NCBI RefSeq assembly: GCF_036621415.1
Contig: NZ_CP030941.1
Coordinates: 2,354,001-2,418,000, forward strand
DNA from: Nitratireductor thuwali
GTDB lineage: Bacteria; Pseudomonadota; Alphaproteobacteria; Rhizobiales; Rhizobiaceae
Direction of reading: 5' to 3'
Length of the DNA: 64,000 nt
Both the position numbers and the translations under genes were made by a program. Positions 42,691-51,837 of this stretch are shown piece after piece (within the stretch, counting starts at the first letter, position 1; every line of letters starts with the position of its first letter). The notes under the pieces were generated by a model. That model saw nothing but the letters and a program-made list of their open reading frames with translations. It had not been told where the DNA came from and did not search any database.

Positions 42691-43719
42691 ATGTTCAGTC
42701 TCAAGAAAGCCGTGCCAACCCTCGCTGCCGCCACCTTGATGTGCGCCGGTTCGCTGATGCCGGCACAGGCGCAGGAAATGCCTGGCGAAGGCAAATCCGT
42801 GCGCATGGCCCGCGCCACCTGGGACACGGGCTGGTTCCACGCCGAGATCTACAGGCAGATGCTCCAGGAGCTCGGCTACTCGGTGGACACCCCCACGACG
42901 CTCGACAACCCGCCCTTCTACCAGGCGGTCTCCCAGGGGGACGTCGACCTGTGGGTCAATGGCTGGTTCCCGCTGCACAATACCTATCGCAGCACGTTCG
43001 AAAGCGGTGCCGAAATCGTCGGCGCGGTCGCCGAGGGCGGCGCGCTGGAAGGCTATCTGGTCGACAAGGCCTCAGTCGAGAAATTCAACATCGAAACGCT
43101 GGACGATTTCAAGCGCGAGGAGGTCAAGGAGGCCTTTGACCGCAATGGCGACGGCAAGGCCGACCTGGTTGCCTGTCCGCCCGGCTGGGGCTGCGAGGTC
43201 AACATCGAGCATCACCTGGACGCCTACGAATTGCGCGACCATGTGAACCCGATCAAGGCCGGCTACTCCGCTTCCATGGCAGACGCCGTGGCGGCCTATG
43301 AGAATGGCGAGCCGATCTTCTTCTACACCTGGACGCCCAACTGGACGGTCAACGAGCTGGTCCCGGGCGAGGATGTGATGTGGATCGAAGTTCCGGAGGT
43401 CGACCTGCCGGAAAACATGATGGATCTCGCCGACGCCGCCACGCTTGAAGGCGTCGAAGGCTGCGTGGACGATCCCTGCACGCTCGGTTTCCCGGCGAAC
43501 GATATCGTCCCGGTGGCCAATAGCGCATTCCTGGAGGAGAATCCGGCTGTGCGCGCGCTGCTCGAGAACGCGTCCATCCCGCTGCCCGCCATCTTCGCGC
43601 AGAACGCCGCGATGAACGAAGGCGACGACGACATCGAACAGCAGGCCGCGAACTGGATCGAGGAAAACCGCGAGACGGTCGATTCCTGGCTCGAGGAAGC
43701 CCGGCAGGCAGCGAACTGA
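42691..43719 (+). CDS. proX: Glycine betaine/proline-betaine ABC transporter substrate-binding protein
   Basis: A 342-residue periplasmic protein with a signal peptide (cleavage near MPAQAQE). The mature part fits the ProX family: VRMARATWDTGWFHAEIYRQ, DLWVNGWFPLHN, FYTWTPNWTVNELVPGEDV, FPANDIVPVANSAFLEENP. Aromatic residues in the WDTGW and TWTPNW segments probably box a quaternary amine. A strong terminator follows at 43756. The catabolic pair at 53458-55608 could use the transported betaine; the link is inference. Confidence 0.9.
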   Translation: MFSLKKAVPTLAAATLMCAGSLMPAQAQEMPGEGKSVRMARATWDTGWFHAEIYRQMLQELGYSVDTPTTLDNPPFYQAVSQGDVDLWVNGWFPLHNTYRSTFESGAEIVGAVAEGGALEGYLVDKASVEKFNIETLDDFKREEVKEAFDRNGDGKADLVACPPGWGCEVNIEHHLDAYELRDHVNPIKAGYSASMADAVAAYENGEPIFFYTWTPNWTVNELVPGEDVMWIEVPEVDLPENMMDLADAATLEGVEGCVDDPCTLGFPANDIVPVANSAFLEENPAVRALLENASIPLPAIFAQNAAMNEGDDDIEQQAANWIEENRETVDSWLEEARQAAN

Positions 43720-43755
43720 GCAATACGAAAACCGGTGTGAGACTGGTTCAATTTG

Positions 43756-43783
43756 AAGGGCGGCCCGCGGGCCGCCCTTTTTT
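43756..43783 (+). terminator. Rho-independent terminator of the betaine transporter operon
   Basis: AAGGGCGGCC and GGCCGCCCTT form a perfect 10-bp stem around CGC/GCG, followed by TTTTTT. It ends 63 bp past the proX stop. Confidence 0.92.
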
Positions 43784-43883
43784 GGTTGCGCCGTCGCTGC
43801 GAATTGAAAAACCCGCCACGGGATAGGTGGCAGGCGGTCATACAAGGTTCGTTTTGGCCGATCCGGGTGCCCGCTTTTCGCCC

Positions 43884-43898
43884 TTAACGGCGCCTTAA
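43884..43898. promoter_or_regulatory. Perfect CtrA-type box (TTAA-N7-TTAA)
   Basis: TTAA (43884-43887), seven bases CGGCGCC, TTAA (43895-43898), 68 bp upstream of the penicillin-binding protein gene. It matches the full consensus of the alphaproteobacterial cell-cycle regulator CtrA. Confidence 0.55.
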
Positions 43899-43965
43899 AC
43901 CGGCCCGCCTAGTCTGCTGCCGCTATAGGGACGGCTGCGCGTGGCGCGGTAACGGGGATAGGTCG

Positions 43966-46200
43966 ATGGCCAGGAACACGCGAAAACGGCGCATAGAGCC
44001 GACTTTCGACGCGCCTTCGCGCCGTCGCGCCGGCGGCATGCGCGCAAGCGAGGCCGACCGCATCGTCCCGCCGTCGCGCCGCAGGAAGCCGCGCGGAAGG
44101 AAGCGCGCAAGGAGATCGCGGCGCGGCGGCGGCTTCTTCTTCCGCTTCCTGCGAAAATTCCTCTATTGGAGCCTGGTGCTGGGCATCTGGGCCGGCATCG
44201 CCGCCGCGGGGCTCGTCGCCTTTTATGGCGCGCGCATGCCGGCGGCCACCACATGGGAGATCCCCGACCGCCCGCCGAACGTGAAGATCGTCTCGATCGA
44301 CGGCAAGCTCATCGCCAACCGGGGGATGACCGGCGGCGAGGCCGTCGGGCTGCATCAGATGTCGCCGCACATCGCGCAGGCGGTGATCGCCATCGAGGAC
44401 CGCCGCTTCTACTCCCACTGGGGCGTCGATCCCGTGGGCCTTGCCAGGGCCATGGCGGAGAACATCGTCGAAGGGCGGATCATCCAGGGTGGCTCCACCA
44501 TCACCCAGCAATTGGCCAAGAACCTGTTCCTTGAGCCCGACCGCACGGTCGAGCGAAAGGTCCAGGAAGTGCTGCTGGCCGTCTGGCTGGAGCAGAAGCA
44601 CACCAAGGCGCAGATCCTGGAGATGTATCTCAACAGGGTCTATTTCGGTTCCGGCGCCTATGGCGTGGAAGCGGCCTCGCGCCGCTATTTCAACAAGTCC
44701 GCCCGCGATGTCACCCTTTCCGAGGCGGCCCTACTGGCGGGCCTTCTCAAGGCGCCGTCGCGTCTGTCGCCGGCGCGCGATCCGCAGGCGGCCGAAGCGC
44801 GCGCGCAGATCGTGCTGTCGGCCATGCGCGAGCAGGGCATGATCGGCGACAGCGAGCTCGCCGCCGCCATGAGTGCGCCGGCCACGCGGGCGGCCGCATA
44901 CTGGACCGGTTCCGAACATTATGTCGCCGATCGCGTGATGGAGGAACTGCCCGGGCTGATCGGCGATACGAAGGACGACGTTGTCGTCGAGACGACCGTC
45001 GATCTGTCGCTGCAGAAGCTGGCCGAACGGTCCATCCGAACGCTGATCGCGGAAAAGGGCGAAGAGCTGGCCGTCTCCCAGGGCGCGCTCGTTTCCATCG
45101 ACGGGTCCGGCGCGGTGCGCGCCATGGTGGGCGGCTATGATTACGCCAACAGCCAGTTCGACCGCGCTTCCGAGGCCCGCCGTCAGCCGGGCTCCGCCTT
45201 CAAGCCCTTTGTCTACATGGCCGCGCTGGAGCAGGGCCGCACGCCCTCAAGCATCCGCAACGATGCGCCGGTCAAGATCGGCAAATGGACGCCGGACAAC
45301 TACAAGGGCAAATATCACGGTCAGGTGACCCTGGCCGAGGCGCTTGCCCGCTCGCTCAATTCGGTGGCTGCCCAGCTGGTCATGGAGGTGGGGCCGAAGG
45401 CCGCGGTGGAGGTCGCGCATCGCATGGGCATCGAATCCCGGCTGAAGGCCAATGCCTCCATCGCGCTCGGAACCTCCGAGGTCACCCCGCTGGAGCTGAC
45501 CGCCGCCTATGTCCCCTTCGCCAATGGCGGCTACAGGCCCGAGATACATTTCATCCGGCGGGTGGTCAGCGTGTCCGGGAAGGTGCTCTACGAGCGCAAG
45601 GCCCAGAGGCTGCCGCGGGTGGCAAGTCCCGAAGTGGTCGGCATGATGAACGCGATGATGGCGGGAACGCTCGATTACGGCTCGGGCCGCAGCGCGGCCT
45701 TCGGCTGGCCCGCCGCCGGCAAGACCGGCACGACGCAGGGTTCGCGGGATGCGTGGTTCGTGGGGTACACGGCCAACCTCGTGACCGGCGTCTGGTTCGG
45801 CAACGACGATGCGCGGCCGACAAAGGCCACCGGCAGCTCGCTCCCCGCGCTCGCATGGCGCGATTTCATGGCGGTTGCCCATAAAGGCGTGCCGGTCGCC
45901 GCGCTGCCGGGCGGCTGGAGCAGGGCGCGCGCGCCCGCCGGTGCCGGAACGCCGTCCCGCCCGGTGCCGCAGGCGGCGGTGGCCGGCGGCTCCGCCCCCG
46001 CGCCATGCCGTCCTCCGCGCCGTCCGGCCGCCCGGTGCCGCCCGCCGATGTCGGCGGCGGCCATCAGCCGCGGGAGACGTCGATCCTCGACATCATCCTC
46101 GGCAATGGCAATTGAGACGTTTCGCGCCCTCGCAATCCGCCTGAATTGGTTCTACATAGGGCGGACGCCAACCGGAGACCGCCGTGAGCCAGATCGATGA
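43966..46200 (+). CDS. mrcA: Class A penicillin-binding protein 1A (C-terminus frameshifted)
   Basis: A bifunctional peptidoglycan synthase: basic cytoplasmic tail and one membrane helix (YWSLVLGIWAGIAAAGLVAF), glycosyltransferase domain with catalytic Glu in IAIEDRRFYSHWG, and a transpeptidase domain with RQPGSAFKPF (SxxK), SLN in ARSLNSVAA and KTGTT. After about residue 677 the frame goes off: a one-base loss in the C-run 45995-45999 would restore the normal tail ending ETSILDIILGNGN at 46115. The actual frame adds arginine-rich residues and runs 17 bp into the SDR gene. Both enzyme domains are intact, so it should work. Confidence 0.88.
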   Translation: MARNTRKRRIEPTFDAPSRRRAGGMRASEADRIVPPSRRRKPRGRKRARRSRRGGGFFFRFLRKFLYWSLVLGIWAGIAAAGLVAFYGARMPAATTWEIPDRPPNVKIVSIDGKLIANRGMTGGEAVGLHQMSPHIAQAVIAIEDRRFYSHWGVDPVGLARAMAENIVEGRIIQGGSTITQQLAKNLFLEPDRTVERKVQEVLLAVWLEQKHTKAQILEMYLNRVYFGSGAYGVEAASRRYFNKSARDVTLSEAALLAGLLKAPSRLSPARDPQAAEARAQIVLSAMREQGMIGDSELAAAMSAPATRAAAYWTGSEHYVADRVMEELPGLIGDTKDDVVVETTVDLSLQKLAERSIRTLIAEKGEELAVSQGALVSIDGSGAVRAMVGGYDYANSQFDRASEARRQPGSAFKPFVYMAALEQGRTPSSIRNDAPVKIGKWTPDNYKGKYHGQVTLAEALARSLNSVAAQLVMEVGPKAAVEVAHRMGIESRLKANASIALGTSEVTPLELTAAYVPFANGGYRPEIHFIRRVVSVSGKVLYERKAQRLPRVASPEVVGMMNAMMAGTLDYGSGRSAAFGWPAAGKTGTTQGSRDAWFVGYTANLVTGVWFGNDDARPTKATGSSLPALAWRDFMAVAHKGVPVAALPGGWSRARAPAGAGTPSRPVPQAAVAGGSAPAPCRPPRRPAARCRPPMSAAAISRGRRRSSTSSSAMAIETFRALAIRLNWFYIGRTPTGDRREPDR

Positions 46201-46933
46201 CCGCAAGACACTGGTGTTGACCGGCGCCAGCCGGGGCATCGGCCACGCCGCCGTCAAGCGCTTCTCGCGCGAGGGATGGCGGGTCATCACCTGTTCGCGC
46301 CAGCCTTTCGCGGTGGACTGCCCGTGGCCTGCCGGCCCGGAGGATCATATCCAGCTTGACCTGTCGGACCAGGAAGGCGTGGGTATCGCCATTGGCGAGA
46401 TCCGCCATCGGCTGGACGCCAATGGCGGCAGGCTCGACGCCCTCGTCAACAACGCCGCCATTTCGCCGAAACTCGAAGGCGGCAAGCGGATGAATTCCAT
46501 CGACACGCCCATGCATGTCTGGCGCGACGTCTTCCAGGTGAACTTCTTCGCGCCCATCATGCTGGCCCGCGGCCTGTTCAAGGAGCTGGCGACCGCCAAG
46601 GGGTCGATCGTCAACGTCACCTCCATCGTCGGCAGCCGGGTCCACCCCTTCGCCGGCACCGCTTATGCCACGTCAAAGGCGGCGCTGGCCGCCCTGACGC
46701 GCGAGATGGCCGCCGATTTCGGACCCCACGGCATCCGCGTCAATGCCATCGCGCCGGGCGAGATCGAAACCTCGATCCTGTCGCCCGGAACCGACAAGTT
46801 CATCGAGCAAATCCCCCTCCGGCGCCTCGGCCAGACGTCCGAAGTCGCCGAAACGATCTACTTCCTATGCTCGGGCCAGTCATCCTACGTGACCGGCGCC
46901 GAAATCCATATCAATGGCGGGCAGCACGTCTAG
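46184..46933 (+). CDS. SDR-family oxidoreductase
   Basis: A 249-residue short-chain dehydrogenase: cofactor motif LTGASRGIG, NNAAIS, catalytic Ser in NVTSIVGSR and YATSK with active-site Tyr/Lys, and a C-terminal ITGAEIHINGGQ-like end (VTGAEIHINGGQHV). It starts with GTG behind GGAGACCGCC. Substrate is unknown. It is convergent with the host attachment gene. Confidence 0.9.
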   Translation: MSQIDDRKTLVLTGASRGIGHAAVKRFSREGWRVITCSRQPFAVDCPWPAGPEDHIQLDLSDQEGVGIAIGEIRHRLDANGGRLDALVNNAAISPKLEGGKRMNSIDTPMHVWRDVFQVNFFAPIMLARGLFKELATAKGSIVNVTSIVGSRVHPFAGTAYATSKAALAALTREMAADFGPHGIRVNAIAPGEIETSILSPGTDKFIEQIPLRRLGQTSEVAETIYFLCSGQSSYVTGAEIHINGGQHV

Positions 46934-46942
46934 GTCCTGACC

Positions 46943-47404
46943 CTAGGGGCGCTCCCCCTCCGCCAACAGCACCTTTTCCATCTCCGGCACGGTGTGGTTC
47001 GTCAGCGTCTTGGCGACCTCGCCGACGACCTTTTCCTCTACTTCCTTGTGCAGTGATTTGCGCATTTCGCCCAGCACCAGGGGCGGCGCTACGAGGACGA
47101 GCTTGTCGAATTTCCCTGCATGGGCGAGCTTGTACAGCCGCGACGCGATCTCGTCGGCGAAGCGTCGTTTCTCGATGCGGTGCCAGTCCGTTTCCTGAAC
47201 GGCGCTGCTGTGCCTGTCGCCGGTATCGTACAGCCGGCCCGGCCTGTCCGTGCCCTGTTCGCGCGTCGGCGGATTGTCGTCGTGAATCTCGCGGACCACC
47301 TCCAGGTTCGGATATACGGCATCCCCCTCATTGCGCAGGAACAGCGCTTTCTCGCCGTCCGCGACCAGAACCCACATATCGTGCTGAAGCCGGAAATTGG
47401 CCAT
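46943..47404 (-). CDS. Host attachment family protein
   Basis: A 153-residue protein matching the Host_attach family (first named from Agrobacterium plant attachment): WVLVADGEKALFLRNEGD, KRRFADEIASRLYKLAHAG, LVLVAPPLVLGEMRKSLHKE. The fold is RNase-H-like/Baeyer type and related to archaeal Pelota/eRF1 domain; the molecular role is unknown. ATG 47404 (MANFRLQHD) is the family start; the frame extends upstream without one. Confidence 0.85.
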   Translation of the reverse strand: MANFRLQHDMWVLVADGEKALFLRNEGDAVYPNLEVVREIHDDNPPTREQGTDRPGRLYDTGDRHSSAVQETDWHRIEKRRFADEIASRLYKLAHAGKFDKLVLVAPPLVLGEMRKSLHKEVEEKVVGEVAKTLTNHTVPEMEKVLLAEGERP

Positions 47405-47611
47405 TTTCGCTCTCCACTCGGCGTTGAATTCCTGATGAGAAACGCGCCGGAAGGAGGCGCGTTCCAAAGGTCGACGCGCAAGGATGATCCTGCGCCGCGG
47501 ATGATTTTTCCGCTTCCCGGCGCCGCAACGCAAAACTCGTTGCTGCCCGCCGCCGGGGGCGCGAGTGGGTTTCTTCTGATTGTCGCGTTCAAAAGGCAGA
47601 ATTTGGGCTAA

Positions 47612-47635
47612 TACCAGGGACCTTGGTCCTTGGTA
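47612..47635. promoter_or_regulatory. Operator-like inverted repeat upstream of cysG
   Basis: TACCAGGGACC (47612-47622) and GGTCCTTGGTA (47625-47635) are complementary at 10 of 11 positions around TT. It lies 24 bp before the cysG start, in the region expected for a repressor of the sulfur operon. Confidence 0.45.
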
Positions 47636-47658
47636 GAATGATGAGGAGACCCGGCATC

Positions 47659-49086
47659 ATGTCAGGTGAAACGGCAAGGCTGAACGCATTCCCGGTCTTC
47701 ATGCGCGTCGAAGGACGCCGCGTGGCGATTGTGGGCGGCGGTGAGGAGGCGCTGGCCAAGGCCCGCCTCATGGCCCAGTCGTCCGCCCAGATCGTGATCG
47801 TCGCCGAAGCGCCGGAGGCAGCTCTCGTGGAATGGGCGTCCGCCAACGGCGTTGCGGTCGTGCGCGAGGCCTACGAGGCCGGCCATCTGCATGGCGCGGC
47901 CCTTGTCTTCGCCGCGACCGGGGACGAGGCTTCCGACGGCGCCGTGGTCGCCGACGCGCGCGCCCGCTCCATCCCCGTCAATGCCGTCGACCGGCCGGAG
48001 CTTTGCGACTTCTTCACCCCCGCTCTGGTCAACCGCGCGCCCGTGGCCGTTGCCATCGGCACCGAGGGCGCCGGTCCCATCCTGGCGCAGATGCTCCGCG
48101 CCGCCATCGATCGCATGCTGCCGCCGTCGCTCGGCCGGCTCGCTGCGCTTGCCGCCGCCTATCGCGACCGTGTCGAGACTTCCGTGCCCAAGGGTGCGGC
48201 GCGCCGCCGGTTCTGGAAGTCCTTCTTCGCCGGCGCCGCCTCCCGCGCCATTGCGCGTGGCGACGAGGCCTCCGCCCGGAACGCGGCCGAAGGGCTGCTT
48301 TCCAGCGACGGCGTCGAGACCGGCCACATCGCGCTTGTCGGCGCCGGGCCGGGCGCCGAAGACCTTCTCACCTTGCGCGCCCAGCGCCTGCTGATGGAAG
48401 CCGATGTCATCGTTCACGATGCGCTGGTGCCCGAGGCGGTCGTGGCCATGGGCCGCCGCGATGCCGAGCGCATCCACGCCGGCAAGCGCAAGGGGTGCCA
48501 CTCCAAGACGCAAGCCGAGATCAGCGAACTGCTGGTCGAGCTCGGCCGCGCCGGCAAGCGCGTCGTGCGCCTGAAATCGGGCGATCCGCTGGTCTTCGGC
48601 CGCGCCGGCGAGGAGATGTCGGCGCTGCGCGATGCCGGCATTTCCTATGAGATCGTGCCCGGCATCACCGCCGCCTTTGCCGCCGCCGCCGATTTCGAGC
48701 TGCCCTTGACCCTGCGCGGCATCGCTTCCTCGATGGTCTTCACCACTGGCCATGATCTGAAGGGCCGCGCGCTGCCCGATTGGGCGAAGCTCGCCATTTC
48801 CGGCGCCACCGTCGCGGTCTATATGGGCCGCAGCACGGCAGCCGAGGTGGCCGGCAGGCTGCAGGACGCTGGGCTTTCGCCGGATACCGCCGTCGCTGTC
48901 GTCGAGAATGCGAGCCTCGGCAACCGCCGCCTTGCCCACGGCACCCTGGCCGACCTGCCCGCGCTCAGCGAGCGTGACGACATGACGGGTCCGGTTCTGA
49001 CCATCATCGGCGACGCGGTCGCCGGCGCCAATTTCGACCGTTCCGAGCCGCTTGCCGCCCGTAAGCGCGCGGCCGCGCGTGTTTGA
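47659..49086 (+). CDS. cysG: Siroheme synthase CysG (fused)
   Basis: A 475-residue fusion. The N-terminal part (1-150) is the precorrin-2 dehydrogenase/ferrochelatase with AIVGGGEEALAKARLM; the C-terminal part (about 220-460) is uroporphyrinogen III methyltransferase with LVGAGPGAEDLLTLRAQRLL, HDALVPEAVV, GKRKGCHSKTQ, KSGDPLVFGRAGEE and GITAAFAAAA. Together they make siroheme for the sulfite reductase encoded downstream. ATG 47659 is chosen because the Shine-Dalgarno AGGAG sits in front; a longer frame to 47623 would run through the operator. Confidence 0.93.
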   Translation: MSGETARLNAFPVFMRVEGRRVAIVGGGEEALAKARLMAQSSAQIVIVAEAPEAALVEWASANGVAVVREAYEAGHLHGAALVFAATGDEASDGAVVADARARSIPVNAVDRPELCDFFTPALVNRAPVAVAIGTEGAGPILAQMLRAAIDRMLPPSLGRLAALAAAYRDRVETSVPKGAARRRFWKSFFAGAASRAIARGDEASARNAAEGLLSSDGVETGHIALVGAGPGAEDLLTLRAQRLLMEADVIVHDALVPEAVVAMGRRDAERIHAGKRKGCHSKTQAEISELLVELGRAGKRVVRLKSGDPLVFGRAGEEMSALRDAGISYEIVPGITAAFAAAADFELPLTLRGIASSMVFTTGHDLKGRALPDWAKLAISGATVAVYMGRSTAAEVAGRLQDAGLSPDTAVAVVENASLGNRRLAHGTLADLPALSERDDMTGPVLTIIGDAVAGANFDRSEPLAARKRAAARV

Positions 49087-49101
49087 CGAGGACCAGGGAT
49101 C

Positions 49102-49410
49102 ATGAAGCTACTGACGGCAAATCGGTTGATCGACGGCGAAGTGGTCTGGCTCTCGGCGGACGGGAGCTGGGTCGAGACGATCGAAGACGCCGAGATTGCC
49201 CATGACAAGGATGCCGAAACGCGGCTTTCGGCCGCCGGCCTTCTGGCGCTCGCCAACAACGAGGTGGTCGACGTCAATCTCATAGATGTCGAGATCGTCG
49301 ATGGCGAGATGCGCCCCATCCGCCTTCGCGAGCGCATACGGGCGCTCGGCCCCACCACTCACATCAATCTTGGCAAGCAGGCGCGCAAGCGGACTGCGGC
49401 CTTCGGCTGA
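49102..49410 (+). CDS. DUF2849 domain-containing protein
   Basis: A 102-residue protein matching DUF2849 throughout (MKLLTANRLIDGEVVWLSAD, NNEVVDVNLIDVEIVDGEMR, PIRLRERIRALGPTTHINLG). It lies invariably between cysG and cysI in Rhizobiales, so it belongs to assimilatory sulfate reduction; the function is unknown. Confidence 0.9.
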   Translation: MKLLTANRLIDGEVVWLSADGSWVETIEDAEIAHDKDAETRLSAAGLLALANNEVVDVNLIDVEIVDGEMRPIRLRERIRALGPTTHINLGKQARKRTAAFG

Positions 49411-49428
49411 ACACGTCAGGGAAGTTTC

Positions 49429-51099
49429 ATGTACCGTTACGACGAATTCGACCATGACTTTGTGAAGGCCCGCGTCGCCCAGTTCCGCGACCAGGTGGAG
49501 CGGCGGCTGTCGGGCGAGTTGACGGAGGACCAGTTCAAGCCCCTGCGGCTGATGAACGGCGTCTATCTTCAGCTTCACGCCTATATGCTGCGCATCGCCA
49601 TTCCCTACGGCACGCTGTCGCCGCGCCAGATGCGGATGCTCGCCCATATCGCCCGCACCTACGACAAGGGCTACGGTCATTTCACGACGCGCCAGAACAT
49701 CCAGTTCAACTGGCCGGCGCTGTCGGATATTCCGCAGATCCTGGAGGATCTGGCGTCGGTCGAGATGCACGCCATCCAGACTTCTGGCAACTGCATCCGC
49801 AATGTCACCGCCGACCATTTCGCCGGCGCAGCCGCCGACGAGGTTGCCGACCCGCGCCCCTATGCCGAGATCCTGCGCCAGTGGTCGTCGGTCCATCCCG
49901 AATTCTCCTACCTGCCGCGCAAGTTCAAGATCGCCGTCACGGGCGCCGAGCGCGACCGCGCGGCGGTGCAGGTGCACGACATCGGCCTCCACCTGAAGAA
50001 GAACGAGAAGGGCGAGCTGGGCTTTTCCGTCTATGTCGGCGGCGGCCTTGGCCGCACGCCCATGGTCGGCAAGAAGATCCGCGACTTCCTGCCCGAAGAG
50101 GATCTCCTGTCCTACACGACCGCCATCCTGCGCGTGTATAATCTTCATGGCCGCCGCGACAACAAGTACAAGGCGCGCATCAAGATCCTCGTTCACGAAA
50201 CCGGCACCGAAGAGCTCAAGGCGCAGGTCGAGAAGGAGTTCGAGGCGCTGCGGAATGGCGAGCTCAAGCTGCCGGATGCCGACATCGCGGCGATCCAGGC
50301 CTATTTCGCGCCGCCGGCGCTGGCGACCCGGCCCGAGGGCGATGCCCTGCTCGCCGAGGCGGCCGCGCGTGATGCGGGCTTTGCCGACTGGCTGCGCCGC
50401 AACCTTCACACCCACAGGAACGCCGATTACGCCGCTCTCACCATCTCGCTGAAGGGCATCGGCGAAATCCCGGGCGATGCTTCCGCCGATCAGATGGATG
50501 CGGTGGCCGAGCTTGCCGAACGCTACGGCAACGACGAAATCCGCGTTACCCATGAACAGAACCTGGTCCTGCCCCATGTGGCGCGCGCCGATCTGAAGGC
50601 GGTGTTCGACCGTCTCGTAGAGATCGGCCTGGCCACCGCCAATGCCGGGCTGGTCACCGACATCATCGCCTGCCCGGGGCTCGATTTCTGCGCGCTCGCC
50701 AATGCCCGCTCGATCCCCGTCGCCCAGCAGATCTCGACCCGCTTCGGCGATCAGAAGCGGCAGGAGGAAATCGGCGATCTCAAGATCAAGATTTCCGGCT
50801 GCATCAATGCCTGCGGACACCACCATGTCGGCCATATCGGCATCCTGGGCGTCGAGAAGAAGGGGGCCGAGCTCTATCAGATCACGCTTGGCGGCTCCGG
50901 CGACGAGCGCACGTCGATCGGCGAGATCATCGGCCGCGGCTTCGGCCCGGACGAGATCGTCGACGCCGTCGAAACCCTCGTCGAAACCTATCTCGGCCAC
51001 CGGCAGGGGCGGGAGGAAACCTTCCTCGACGCCTATCGCCGGCTTGGCCCCGCACCATTCAAGGAGGCGCTCTATGGCCGTGAAGCCAAAGCTGCCTGA
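49429..51099 (+). CDS. cysI: Sulfite reductase hemoprotein (nitrite/sulfite reductase)
   Basis: A 556-residue siroheme/[4Fe-4S] protein. The cluster cysteines are in CPGLDFC (C-x5-C) and GCINACGHHHVG (C-x3-C); the N-terminal ferredoxin-like half carries GYGHFTTRQNIQFNWPALSD. It reduces sulfite to sulfide with siroheme from CysG. Its end overlaps cysH by 26 bp, so coupled translation is likely. Confidence 0.92.
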   Translation: MYRYDEFDHDFVKARVAQFRDQVERRLSGELTEDQFKPLRLMNGVYLQLHAYMLRIAIPYGTLSPRQMRMLAHIARTYDKGYGHFTTRQNIQFNWPALSDIPQILEDLASVEMHAIQTSGNCIRNVTADHFAGAAADEVADPRPYAEILRQWSSVHPEFSYLPRKFKIAVTGAERDRAAVQVHDIGLHLKKNEKGELGFSVYVGGGLGRTPMVGKKIRDFLPEEDLLSYTTAILRVYNLHGRRDNKYKARIKILVHETGTEELKAQVEKEFEALRNGELKLPDADIAAIQAYFAPPALATRPEGDALLAEAAARDAGFADWLRRNLHTHRNADYAALTISLKGIGEIPGDASADQMDAVAELAERYGNDEIRVTHEQNLVLPHVARADLKAVFDRLVEIGLATANAGLVTDIIACPGLDFCALANARSIPVAQQISTRFGDQKRQEEIGDLKIKISGCINACGHHHVGHIGILGVEKKGAELYQITLGGSGDERTSIGEIIGRGFGPDEIVDAVETLVETYLGHRQGREETFLDAYRRLGPAPFKEALYGREAKAA

Positions 51100-51826
51100 T
51101 CTGGAACAGACAGCAATAGACGAAGCGGCGGCCCTCGAGGCCCGGTTCGGCCATCTCGAGGCCGAGGCCATCGTCGAGATCGCCATCAAGCGCTTCCGCG
51201 ACGAGGGCGGCATCGCAACCGTGTCGTCCTTCGGGGCCGATTCGGCGGTGCTGCTCCACATGCTCGCCAAGGCCGACAAGACGCTGCCGGTACTCTTTCT
51301 GGATACCGGCCAGCATTTCGGCGAAACGCTCGAATATCGCGACCAGCTCGCCGCCGACCTGGGCCTTGAAAACCTCGTCGTCGTCGATCCGGACGCCGCC
51401 ATGCTGGCCGCCCATGATCCGGACGACCTCTTGCACAAGACGGATACCGACCTGTGCTGCGAAATCCGCAAGGTCGAGCCGATGGCCCGCGCCGTGGAAC
51501 CTTATGCCGCATGGTTCACCGGCCGCAAGCGCCACCAGGCCGCCACGCGCGCGCAAATGCCGGTCTTCGAGGCCGTGGGCCCGCGCATCCGGATCAACCC
51601 GCTGGCCCGCTGGACCACCAGGGACCAGGCCGACTACATGCGCGGCCACGGACTGCGCGAGAACCCGCTCGTTGCCTATGGCTATTTGTCGATCGGCTGC
51701 TTCCCCTGCACAGAGCCGGTGAAGCCCGGCGAGGATGCACGCAGCGGACGCTGGGCCGGACAGGCCAAGACGGAATGCGGCATCCACTTGCCGGGGCTCG
51801 ACAACGCGCTGACTTCGGCGGCTTGA
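51074..51826 (+). CDS. cysH: Phosphoadenylyl/adenylyl-sulfate reductase
   Basis: A 250-residue PP-loop enzyme: TVSSFGADSAVLLHM, LFLDTGQHFGETLEYRDQL, then DLCCEIRK and IGCFPCTEPVK. The CC plus CxxC set of four cysteines binds a [4Fe-4S] cluster and marks the adenylyl-sulfate (APS) subtype used by rhizobia rather than the PAPS form; a C-terminal ECGIHL supplies the catalytic cysteine. ATG 51074 lies inside the end of cysI, with AAGGAGGCGC upstream. Confidence 0.92.
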   Translation: MAVKPKLPDLEQTAIDEAAALEARFGHLEAEAIVEIAIKRFRDEGGIATVSSFGADSAVLLHMLAKADKTLPVLFLDTGQHFGETLEYRDQLAADLGLENLVVVDPDAAMLAAHDPDDLLHKTDTDLCCEIRKVEPMARAVEPYAAWFTGRKRHQAATRAQMPVFEAVGPRIRINPLARWTTRDQADYMRGHGLRENPLVAYGYLSIGCFPCTEPVKPGEDARSGRWAGQAKTECGIHLPGLDNALTSAA

Positions 51827-51837
51827 GGATGGGCGAT

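Noticed and set aside
49108..51471. 787-codon open frame antisense to cysI/cysH
   Set aside because: Shadow of the sulfite reductase gene; composition is low-complexity and no family fits.
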